A stretch of DNA of 64,000 nt from Hortaea werneckii (lineage: Eukaryota > Ascomycota > Dothideomycetes > Mycosphaerellales > Teratosphaeriaceae), in assembly GCA_037044905.1 (NCBI GenBank), contig JBAOKB010000144.1:434001-498000 (forward strand), written 5' to 3'. Below are positions 30,696 through 41,400 of the stretch, in pieces; position 1 is the first letter of the stretch, and each line of letters starts with the position of its first letter. The translations under genes and the position numbers were made by a program. The notes beneath the pieces are model-generated. The model searched no databases and was not told the origin of the DNA. It worked only from the letters and a program-made list of their open reading frames with translations.

Positions 30696-33600
30696 ATGTG
30701 GGTACGGAGTCTCCCAGTTGCTGGTGCTCCGAGCGGTGCTGCACGCCTCCCTGTACAGCCCGCCTTCTGCGCAACAAAGCGAACCAGCAGTAGGCTTTTA
30801 CATCAAAGGAGCTCTCTCGCGCGTCCCGAATCCCATCGAAGGGGCGTATATGCTCCCGTGTGTTGGCCAGGGTCTCCATTTAGACGAGGTGCGCTCCTGC
30901 ATCCCACAATCCCCAGGCACACGTCTGCAAGGGCCCAGCAGTCTGTTCACTCTCCCTCAACTACATTGCTAGACGCACACTGACATTTCAGCATATAGCT
31001 CTTCCGTACACTTTGATGGCTCAGACACTACCGACGGACCAAATGCATTCGATACTCCGAAACATCTATTGGCAAAGACACTAGATGCGTACGAACAAGG
31101 CCCAAAAACGACGATTGAGATGTGAGTTTGCCAACAGACTTGATGACATGAGGGACTATACTAAATCATCCTTAGACCTCCTGGGATTCAACGTAAACTA
31201 GGGGCTGAGTCTCTTCGGCTCAACATCGTACACGCCAACGCCTTTCGAAAGGATTCCATTCGCGCACGCGTCGATGCAGTAACCGAACAGATTCTAAACC
31301 ACTGCAAGATTTCGGAACGCTCAGGATTGGCGCTTTGGATCTCCCTTGGCCGAAACCTTCGCCAAGGCGCTGGGTACGGACTAAGATGCATTGTGGACAG
31401 CGAAAGCAAACGTTTTGATCATAGATCCGATATCTTCGGGCTCTGCAAGATGAAATCGCCTCGGTGGTTGGTGTCAGCGACTTCCCAGAACGTGAAAGGG
31501 CGAGCCTGCTACGTGACTCTGAGACTCCCTACCTTCTACGACTTGCAGCTTCCCCTATCGAACGAGACGCACTACGATGGGAGGGTGGAGTGTTCGGTCA
31601 GCCTGCTGTATGATTGCCACCGGCCATTGAACGGCAATTACCAGTGTGAATCACCAATTCTCGAGGACGGTATGGGCCATTGCGTTCGAGACGTGTTGCA
31701 CATTATGCGAGACCTATTTGCAAAAAGACAATTTGATGGACTTGACAGCGCAGCTGAGGATCTCTCACACACGTTGATGCGCTCTTTGGATTCACCATGG
31801 GGATCTCGGCCGCCAGTCAGGCCCGATGTGCGAGTTGTGTTGAAACACAATGCCAGCCCGACGCCTGTCATAGCCAAATCGTCTTGGAAGACGGCTGTGC
31901 CGACTATGAATCTGAGAGACATGAGCGAGAACGCGCAAACCACGTTCGCTCGGAAACTAAGTAAAGGCGAGGACGATACACCTACACCGGAAGCGACAGT
32001 AGCATTTAGTGCGGATATAACAGGCCTCACGTTTGAGTTGGGTCACCGCACACAACTGCGTTTGGCACGCTCGGGGTTTGAGCCCCTGAGCTTCACCCAA
32101 GGATTGAATTATCATCGACCTAATATTAAACCCGAGTTGGCTGTCGTAGAGTCTGCCGTAGACCTCGTAGCAAAGGAGCTGGCAAAGTCGCCTGAAAAAG
32201 GCATAATGTCCTTCATATACACTACTTACAACTTGTCAAAGGAAATGCCTTTTCACACTAATTATACCTGGAACATGCAGCTCAATGCCTCGGATGTCCG
32301 ACAAATGGCTGGCAAAGGTGTTGATCTTAGCGGTAACCTACTAGTGAATTTGCGGACAAGTCCGTTCATTCGGGGTGGTGAATTCACACGAACGTCGCCG
32401 TGGGAGATGCAGATTACGTTTCCTGATGTTCATGTGATAAATAAGGGGGACTCGACCACAGCACCCAGGAGCACAAGAGTGAAGATAAGATGCACGGCGA
32501 TCTTACAGGACCCTCGACACGAAATCTCATCTGGCAATCTAGGAGAGACCTTGATCCATGAGACCATGACATCACTGCGAAATATTGCTACGACTGACCG
32601 TGTGCCTTCAATCTTCGTCAGCCCAGCAAACCAGGATTTTGCGGAGCGCCTTGCTTCCAAGCTTGCTTCAGACACAAGTTGGCTCCTCAGCGGGCTGCAT
32701 CTCAAAGAAGTTGAGGTTTCCGTCGGTACGAGGAAGGAGACAGATATCTTGGGACATGCATCTGCCCAAGCTGCTCAGAGTGGTTTGGAATTGGATCAGC
32801 CTCCTAGCAAACTCCTTCACAACACTACACCAGCCAGTGACAGCGTATACGTTGCTCTTGGTAGTAATGTCGGCGACCGCTTAGAGGCAATCGAAGCGGC
32901 ATGTCGAGCAATCGACGAAGACCAGGACATGCGTATTCTCAGCACAAGCGCTTTGTACGAGACTGAACCGATGTACGTCGAGGATCAGGAGCGTTTTCTC
33001 AATGGAGTCTGTGAGGTGAGCTTTGAACATGCTTTTGCGACTCTACATCGAACCAAAAAAATTGACTTTATTCAGATCTGCACCCAGTTGCCTCCATTAC
33101 AGCTCTTAGACCGGCTGCAGGCTCTGGAAAAGAGTCTCGGTCGTGTGAAGACTATTGAGAAGGGTCCCCGCAGCATTGATCTGGATATTTTGCTCTACAA
33201 AGGCCAGGAATACCGTGATGACCGCTTGACGATTCCGCATGCTTTGATGACAGAGCGAGAGTTCGTGATGCGGCCTTTACAAGAGTAAGTCCAAATCACA
33301 GACCTTCCATGATGTTGGCTGCCAGGAACTAGCTAACGCAATATACAGTATCCATCCGCGCGGGTCTCTAACCCCACTCAAACGCTCAGCGAACGGCTAT
33401 TTGGAAAGCCTTACAAGGTCGGCTACACCAGACTCATCCTCATCAATGTACTCCTACACTCCGACTGGGCCAAAGAATGATGCGCTCACTCCCATGAACC
33501 CCAAGCAGAGAACGAGAGTAATGTCCATCCTCAATACGACCCCTGATTCCTTCTCGGACGGTGGTGTCAATTCACCCAACGACTTGGCTGCTCTCAGAGA

Positions 33601-34342
33601 AAGCATTCGCCAGCACGTTCAAGATGGAGCTACCATCATCGACATCGGAGGCCAGTCTTCTCGCCCTAACGCACCAGATGTCACTGCCGAAGAAGAAATC
33701 GCCCGCGTCGTCCCAGCTATTGAGGCTTTCAAGTCGCTCGGCTCCGAGACGGAAGGCGTGGCGATCAGTGTGGACACCTACCGCGCCGCCGTGGCCGAAG
33801 CGGCAATAAAAGCAGGCGCGCACATCATCAACGATATCTCCTTTGGCCTTCTCGACCAAGACATGCTCCCCACCGTCGCAAGACTGGGATGCACATACAT
33901 CGGCATGCACATGCGAGGGACGCCGGCAACAATGCAGGACAAGGAGAACACCGAGTACCCAGATGGCGTAGTCGAGACAGTAGCTCGCGAACTTGCCGCC
34001 CGTGTCGAAGCGGCGCAAGCAGCGGGGATCAGACGCTGGAGATTGATTCTCGACCCTGGCGTCGGGTTCGCGAAGACACAGGAGCAGAACTTGGAGCTCT
34101 TGCGACGACTCCCGGATCTCATCCATCACGGGAGGATCCAGAATTTCCCATGGATGGTAGGCAGCAGCCGGAAAGGTTTCATCGGCCACATTACGGGCGT
34201 TGCGGAGGCGCGGGAGCGTAGTTGGGGTACTGCGGCGACTGTCACCGCTGCGGTGGCGGGAGGGGCGGATGTGGTTAGGGTGCATGATGTGGCGGAAATG
34301 GCAAAGGTGGTGAAGATGTCAGACGCCCTTTATCGAGTTTGA
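30696..34342 (+). CDS. FOL1: Folate biosynthesis protein Fol1 (DHNA-like / HPPK / DHPS)
   Basis: Multifunctional folate enzyme with HPPK (pyrophosphokinase) and dihydropteroate synthase (sulfonamide target) domains after a dihydroneopterin-aldolase-like region. Five exons: 30696-30888, 30992-31121, 31176-33015, 33076-33284 and 33349-34342; 1121 residues, all phases consistent. Seen: an Arg/Ser-rich presequence ending FRRAYSSS, a classic mitochondrial cleavage context (about residue 67). HPPK begins at about 665 (VYVALGSNVGDRLEAIEAA, then TEPMYVEDQERFLNG and GPRSIDLDILLY). DHPS lies at about 849-1121 (SILNTTPDSFSDGG, IIDIGGQSSRPNA, LDPGVGFAKT, WMVGSSRKGFIG). The 60-nt intron at 33016-33075 is in frame and stop-free. 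The roughly 600-residue N-terminal part only weakly resembles tandem FolB folds and is longer than in yeast (824 aa total). Confidence 0.9.
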
Positions 34343-34653
34343 GATGACGCATGTGGTTGGATGCGTCGGGAGGAGTCTGCATTACGAATTCTTTCGGTTG
34401 TACTTCACGAGTTTCATGGAAGTGAGGACGAGGACTTGTGCGTGGGAAACGAGGTTGGCTAGTACGTCAGCTCTTAGTGTCATGCATTACTACCACGTTC
34501 TGCACAGGATATAGAAAGCAGCACTGCATAGTTTTGAGGGTATCATAGCGTTATCTTAGCATAAAGTACAATACAAGGCTGCGCTACGCAAGCCATCTCC
34601 ATCCATTCTCCATCAGCTTTCTTTGACAAGTAAGCATTCACCAGCTTCCGTCC
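34343..34653. other. Spacer between convergent FOL1 and RTR1
   Basis: 311 nt with no gene; 3' ends of both neighbours. Confidence 0.4.
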
Positions 34654-35490
34654 TTATTCTTCGTCATCATCGTCACTGTCACTATCAGACGCATCCCCGT
34701 TCTGGCCCTTGCGCTTAGGTTCATAACCTTCAATCGAAGTGCTGGAAATCTGAGCCTGATCCAGAGAGGACAGCGGTCTGAACACCGTCTCCCGCTTCTC
34801 GACAATCCGATCCTGCATGACCTGCGCCGGACGGAACGAGGCAGCTTTCTCGCCGCGCTCGAGCGCAAGCTCTTCCTGTTCAACGGGGCCTGCTATTACC
34901 GTCCCCGCTCGCTGAGCTTGACGGTCATCCCTCCCTTCAACACCCCGTCCGGGATTCGGCTGGGGTTCGTCTCCATCCGGCAGCCTCACGATAACAGGAA
35001 CCCTAGGATCCCGCTCCCACACCGGCACCTCCGAGAGCTGCGTCTTCACATGCAAACTCTTCTTCCAGCACGAATTGGAGCAGTAGTCCGCGGCGCCCTT
35101 GGGGAACTTCCAGCTCGCGCTGTCGCCTACGGTGGAGATCCGCGGCTCGCGCTTGCAGAGGGCATAGCCGCAGCGTGCGTCGATGCGACGCTCTTCGATC
35201 AGATCATCGTAGTCTCCCGGTTGGAATAGCGTTACGGCATCCCGGAATTGGCTTGCTGCTGTCTGCTGCTCTGCGGTGGGTGGCGAAGGTGGGAAGTCTA
35301 GGAGCGTTTCGATGCAGCGGAGGATGAGAGCTTGGACGTCTTTCTGATGCTGGATCAGGTTGGCGTGCTTTAAGGCCAGTTTTAAATTCTCCCGATCCTT
35401 CTGGGCCTTGGTTTGCTGTTCATCTGTCGGGTTGCTGCCATTTGAAGACTGCTGTTTGAGGATTGACTTTACGGGGACTTTAGCTGACAT
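34654..35490 (-). CDS. RTR1: RNA polymerase II CTD phosphatase Rtr1/RPAP2 homolog
   Basis: Predicted Ser5/Tyr1 CTD phosphatase and Pol II assembly/transport factor. Intronless, 278 residues from the ATG at 35490. Seen: a helical N-terminus (residues 25-70), then the Rtr1 zinc domain with RCGYALCKREPR (C-x4-C, about 106-117) and DYCSNSCWKKSLHVKTQLSE (about 135-154), which supplies the remaining ligands and the conserved helix. The rest is charged and low-complexity and ends in an acidic Asp/Ser tail. Length is near that of yeast Rtr1 (226) and shorter than animal RPAP2. Family assignment rests on the zinc motif and its spacing. Confidence 0.87.
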   Translation of the reverse strand: MSAKVPVKSILKQQSSNGSNPTDEQQTKAQKDRENLKLALKHANLIQHQKDVQALILRCIETLLDFPPSPPTAEQQTAASQFRDAVTLFQPGDYDDLIEERRIDARCGYALCKREPRISTVGDSASWKFPKGAADYCSNSCWKKSLHVKTQLSEVPVWERDPRVPVIVRLPDGDEPQPNPGRGVEGRDDRQAQRAGTVIAGPVEQEELALERGEKAASFRPAQVMQDRIVEKRETVFRPLSSLDQAQISSTSIEGYEPKRKGQNGDASDSDSDDDDEE

Positions 35491-36555
35491 GATCAGTCGG
35501 TTAGGCGGTAGGATTTATCAGTGGCCGGATCCGGCTTGTCCGTCAACAAGGTGAGTCGCGGCTACATTTGCTGTTCGTGGTTCGATGGAAGAGCTCGTGA
35601 GAAGCCCGGATCTTTCACACTCAAGGCGTCTCGGCCCCTTCCGTAAGCGCTTCGGGAGATCTACGACGGTCAAGAGTTACTCTGGCCACCACGAGTCTAA
35701 ACTCTTGCAACAGGATTCTGGAGGACTGGAGTATGGAATAACTGCAAAGGAATCTACTGTACAGCAGCAGTGTTCTAAGTTGATATCCACAGACGCTGAG
35801 GAGGGCGCTTAGAATGTTGGCGGACTAAACAAATTAGCAGGTCCAACATGAGCACCACTCGTCCGACTGCCTCATTGAGAAAAGGCAGTCCAGCTACGGT
35901 CCGAGAACAAGTGACGCTCAGTCGAGACAGCGTCTTGAGATTGGAAGTTGATAACGATTGAGTAATCATAATACAAACGGGCCTCCCACCTCCCAAAAAA
36001 ACCTCATGATCAGCTATCTGAATCTGAGAGAAGAGCAAGCTCTCCTTCAGTCCTTCCCGAACCTCGTTTTCGCCCCCGACCCTTATCAATTTGGAAACCA
36101 TAATCTTCTTCTTCTTCTCTTACATCATTATCTATGGATCATGCCGGTCATAAATCATACCAAAGACCTTCTTCTCTGTATACGCTGCCTCTGCGGCCCC
36201 CAAAAAGATGCGCCCATATCATCATCCCCTCAAGATGTGCCACAGCCCCTGTGGATCTTCCTCGTTCCGCGAACGATCGCTTCACATGCTGACCTCGTGC
36301 AAGTTGCTGACCGACTTTGTATTAAGATATCGTAAATTGGCAAAAACGCGCTCACTTTGTGTCCTCGCGGTTATGAAACGAAGGTAGGAGAGTTGTACAC
36401 ATAAGTGCATTCCCCCGATTTAGCACGCCAGTTCAGCCCGCGTCCTGGCAGGATAGGAGATCCTATGAGACTCGTGTCGGCCCAATGTGGAACGCAGGAA
36501 AAGCGATACAAAGAAGAACAGAAGTATCGTGTGGGGTGGAGAGGAGCGATGATCC
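35491..36555. other. 1.1-kb spacer, RTR1 promoter and PhoG-factor 3' end
   Basis: No gene I can support. Presumably the RTR1 promoter on the left and the 3' UTR of the PhoG/NDT80-type gene on the right. Confidence 0.4.
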
Positions 36556-38420
36556 TCAGCTGTAGCCAGCAGAGAGGTCTGGGAAATAGCCACGACTACT
36601 CTCCACGCCTTGAAAGCGGCCGCAGCCTCCCATGGACCACTGATTGCCTGGTACGGCGTCGTTGTATTCGGCTTTGACTGCATACTGCCTTGGCTCAGTT
36701 GACCAGCGTGTCCCGTTGCTTTCCACTTTGGCCAACGGGGGTAGTGTCTGTGGCAGGTCCTCGTAAATAGGGCCGGGATAGTACTGGTAGCCGTCCGCTT
36801 CCTGGAAACCAGCTCGTTCGGCATTGGACATCATCGAGCTCAGTGGGTGATCGGCGTCGACTGCACCTTCATCAACGCTTCCCGGACTGCTTCCCGAGCC
36901 ATCGCCCTCGGAGCAAGGGTTCATGGCACGGTGAGTGCCCCGGTACCCGCTGGAGCTGCCAATACTACCGTGACCGAGTATGCTGGCACCTCTCCAGCCG
37001 GTGTAACTGCCGCCACCCATCGTGCTGTATCCACCTCCACCGCTAGCACTGGTCCGGCCGTTCTGACCGTTGCCTTCATTCGAGTAGTGACTGGGTGATC
37101 GACCCCTCACAACAATCTTGTCGCTGACTCTCTGGGCAATCTTGACCCACGAGGCTTTGTTGCTGTTGTCATCTCGAACATCGGCGAATAGTTCAACGAT
37201 CAGGTGAAAGTACTGCTGCGAAGCCCGTCGTTTGCCGTTATTCGCTGTCGCCTGCTTGAATTGCACTCGCTCGAAGGTGTGTGTCGTATGATTGCCAGGG
37301 ACAGGCATGTGTGAAGCTGCCGAGGATGAATAGCCGTAGTGAGGAGACAATTGCGGATTTTGATGCAGACTGGGCGAAATGCCATTTGTTTCGCCGCTGC
37401 CCTGCAATGGTAATAGCGGTCCTGGTACATGGCCCGGGGCATGATAAGTCGCCATCGGCACTTGGTATATGCCATGTGGAGATACGGTATGGTCGTTGCG
37501 GCCGTTGGAGGGGGTTGGTGCAACCTTTGTGACTTCGATTTTCGTTTTAGGACCGTTGTCGCGTTTCGGGGTGTGCTGGATCAACTCGATGTTCTTGCCT
37601 CCCGATCCATCAACTGCTGCTGAAAGCCGCATGCCCATGGCTTGAATCTGCTCTTGGTTATTGTTTCGCTTGAGATAGAGTCTGCCGTTGTTGGTACTCG
37701 GGTGCAGCTCAAAGTTACACGCGACGGAGAAGTAGTTCCTCCGGTAGCAGGTCCACTTCTGGTCAGCGTTCGCCAAGAAGAAACCTTTCTCGACCTTTGC
37801 GTGGATTTCAGGAGTAATGGCTTGACCTTCGCATGTCATGTCCAGAAGTATCTCAAGGTTTGGCCATGGAAAGTTAAGCGACTCGTTGGGGGTCGATGAC
37901 CCAAACCCGTTTGGCGAGTTCATGTGTAGCCCGTACCCTGACAGACCAGGTGACAAGGTAGATGGCGCACCTAAAACGGTCCTAGGGGTGTCTGGGTATG
38001 AGCCGAAGCCAGGCTGAGTATGGGGTGACAGCTGGCTTCGGGATGAATAAGGGTTCGTGGCATAAGACTCACGGTCCCCTGTATCGAAGCCGGAGGATAT
38101 CGTGTGTCGTGTCGGAGGCGGCAGCATGCACGACACAGAGCCGTCTAATCTGTCAAAGGAGTGTGAGTCTTGAGGGCTTTCAGTCGATGCAATGAGGGTC
38201 GCACTGCAGCAGAGTGACATACTGAGACGAAGCGCGCGTACCAGCATATGAACTGGTCACGAACGCCTGGGGTTGGGGTTGCACAGCTCCTGGGATCGCC
38301 GGAACGCTTGTGTAATGCGTGCCTTGATAGTTTGTGTACGCTTGTAGTGAAGAAGCTGCAGAAGATGGGCTGGTGGAGATCGATCCAGAGCTTGGGTCGG
38401 TGAAGCTAGCTGGATGGTAG
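36556..38420 (-). CDS. PhoG/NDT80-type transcription factor (VIB-1/XprG-like), 5' exon unresolved
   Basis: Ig-fold DNA-binding regulator of the Ndt80/PhoG family. Neurospora vib-1 and Aspergillus xprG control protease secretion, starvation response and heterokaryon incompatibility. Exons seen: 38223-38420 and 36556-38149, joined by a GTATGT...ACAG intron in phase (ASSQ/LDGS). They encode about 597 residues plus a missing N-terminus. Seen: PWPNLEILLDMTCEGQAITPE, KWTCYRRNYFSVACNFELHP (domain start), THTFERVQFKQATANNGKRR and YFHLIVELFADV, the conserved core. The C-terminus is a long Gly/Ser/Tyr-rich tail. The exon at 38420 begins mid-codon after a CTAAC...GCAG acceptor, so at least one 5' exon with the start codon lies upstream and I could not place it. 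Paralogy among vib-1-like and ndt80-like members is undecided. Confidence 0.85.
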
Positions 38421-41400
38421 CTGCGTCACACCACGTGTTAGCATAGGTAGGCTGCACCAGTTGTCGGAGAGTGCCAGAACAAGCCCGACAGTGATGAAGC
38501 GATGCCAGGACCAACATCGCCCTTTCTCGAGCTCCCTTGGAGACGGCAATTGAGCCTCAAGCATAAGACAAACAAAGTAGTGGACCACCGTATCTGGGGT
38601 CTCGCACTCACGCGCCTAGCCGTGAGGCGCCTTTGTGTGGACGATGTGCGAATGTCGTAAGGCAAGATGCATCGAAAAGACTGCAGTCATACAGTGTTGA
38701 TCGAGCAGTGGATTGGTGGCTTGGTTGTAAAACCATAAGCCGAAGCGCTGGCCCGTTGTGACGTAAAAGGGCAGCAAATTCTCGTGCGAGCCAATAGACA
38801 AAACATACGTACCTGCTAGCATCGGAAGCTGAGCCACGGTCAGGCACGAAACGAGCACCATGTGGGTGATTTGTCGCTGCAAATGCGAAGGAGTTTGGGG
38901 CCCCATCTCGTCTGAGTTGATCCACGGAGCTCGAGGTAGCGTAAGCTGAGTGGTTGCTTTGGTTGACGAAGTGATCGCTGAAATCTGCTCTGATTGTATC
39001 GAGTACTCGCTTTGCAAAGGCAATTGGTGTTGAATGATCGCTCCTGTACGATCACGTTAGCTGACGTGTTACTGCACATGTGCTGGCTCTTGTCCGAGTG
39101 CGGTCTCTGCAGGACATGTCTTTCGGTGATGGTATGAACCAGGTCTGCAATCTTGTCGTTGCAGATGCAGGTGTAGGCAGCGCAAGGATTGAGAAAGACG
39201 TTGAGGGTCTCATATCACGGTTCTCAGAGCCCAAGCCTTTCTCCAATTCTCTAGCGCCCGGAATGTAGGTGTATTATTTGCATAGTACCCTGCGACTCCA
39301 CTGCCTGGACCCGGTTCGATTTGCCAATTGACGCTGTAATATGGACGTATACTTGCCGTGGGGGAGAAGCGAGCTGCAGGTGCAAGGGTTAAGGAATGCA
39401 GCTTACCTTGATCCATTGTAAGTACTGAACCCATATATTATGTCGCGGTCGTTTTTGATTCACTGGTTTGGTCGTGGCCGACCGTCCAGTATCCTCTGGA
39501 CAAGGCTGCAAGCCCAGCACAAGGATCGCTGTCGTCGCAATCGCTGTGGCTGCCAAAGGATGCGATGAAGGCTCGAAGACGATTTACCTTGGATCTGTCG
39601 ACTGGCAGCTCGATGGCCAAAGCTGTACCGCTTGCAGATAGCCGTTCTCGCCGTTTCGGCCCGGTCGCAAATAGTCAGGCTCAGGTTGGGTGGCGGCTTT
39701 CGGTCGCGCTTCCCTCGCTCGCTAGCGCCGAACTCCCGTGAACCGAGTTCGATAGCGCAAATCTAGTCGTCTGTATCAACCACTGCAGTTCAACCAGTTG
39801 GTATTGTGAAAGCCGAGAGGAGAAGCTGGTAGGTTGCGTGTAGAAGGCGGACGATGGATTTGACTTTGTGCTATGCGCTCGCGCCGACGCTTCTTCGAAC
39901 GACACAGTCTGTTCCATTGGTCAGCATTGCAAGCAAAGAGGATGATGCCCTGAACGTCGCCGTGTTTACAGCCATGCGAGCCATCAGCTCGAGTGCAGTG
40001 CTCGATTTGTGGGCAGCGTACACGACTCGTCAGTCATGCCGCCATTTCGAGGCGCGATAAGTTGCTGTGGGCAAGAGAGACAGGCGGGAGTACACTGACC
40101 GGCGAGGTTGCGATGCTCCTCCTGGAGTGCGTGCAAGTGCCAAAGACCCGTTGGCGTTGGATACGCAGCTGCAAAATCGACTTGGTCGGATGGATCTCCG
40201 GCCAGCATTTGCGTCCTGGGAGGAAGGCAACAGTACTGGTGTTGCGAATCTTCTGCCACGGCGGCAAATGTTTTCGAATGTCAACAGCGCAGCCTGAGTC
40301 CGCCGATAATGCGACGAAGCCGAGTATGCTTTTCGCCACCGATCAGCTACTGCCGGACTTACTGAGCCGTCAACAGATGGTCGAACAAAGCACAAAAGGA
40401 CGTGGAAGGCCGATAGATGTTTCGGACGGAAGGGTTACAACAAACAGTAAAATGTTTCGTAGCAGATCACCAGAGTCTGCATATGACAGGCAGGCATAGC
40501 CGGCTTCGCGCTGCATTTCAAGCATCCTTCATGACCATTTGGCCAAGAGCAGATTTCCCTACTTTGAGGCCGACGTTCGTTACCAGCTCGCTGGGACCCG
40601 TCAGCCTCGAAGTATCGTATTTGAGGGAGCTCAGGCCACTCTCCCATCTCTCGCATCAGGGTAGCAAGTGGGAAGCTGCATACCTAGCCAACTTTCCTAA
40701 AGCGGTCTACCTATGGTCTGGTATGCAAGGGGGACACAAAGCTGACCCTGCTCAGCCATTCAACGCTGGGTTCCTTGCGGCGGAGCATCGACCCCCGCTG
40801 CATGTCGCGCATCGACATTAGCGATGCCGGCCAACAGCTGCTTTGGACGTGAAATCCAAAATAGCCAGCATCAGTGCCCTTCTCTCTTTCCGTAGCTCGC
40901 GAGAACTCAACACCTTGCCAGTGCCGTTTCCATGCAGCTACCGTAGCAAGCATGCGGAGTGATCGAAACCGGCCGCTCCACCTCCCGCTCGGTGTGTCTG
41001 ATCATCGCATGGATGTATTGGAGATGCTTCAATGTTGCTGCATCTCGCAAACCTACCAGATGCTTGCCCTGGTGCCTCTTCCGGTCGGGCCGGATGCCGG
41101 TGCAAATCTCTGCAGGTGGTTGTGAAGCTAAGCTGTAGGTCCCAAAGATTTGGCCAGACGGGTCAAAGAAGAAGGTCTACATGTCACAAAGGACTGTGAG
41201 CGCGGTCAGTGTGCGGCGGACGGGAAAAGGTCATGGGAAGCGCTGACGACTCAATCGGAGCGGTTGAGCGTTGCCGTCGCCGTAGCCTGGTACTGAGGTC
41301 TACTAACCGCCACATGGCGCAATGTCCGTCACATCTGTCGCGCAATCGTCTTCATACCGGAATGTCTCCTGCGGCTCTTCCCTACGCAAGTGGCGCGAGA

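Noticed and set aside
36405..36824. Overlapping short frames on both strands at the 3' end of the PhoG-type gene
   Set aside because: Shadows of its C-terminal coding sequence and 3' flank; no independent signals.
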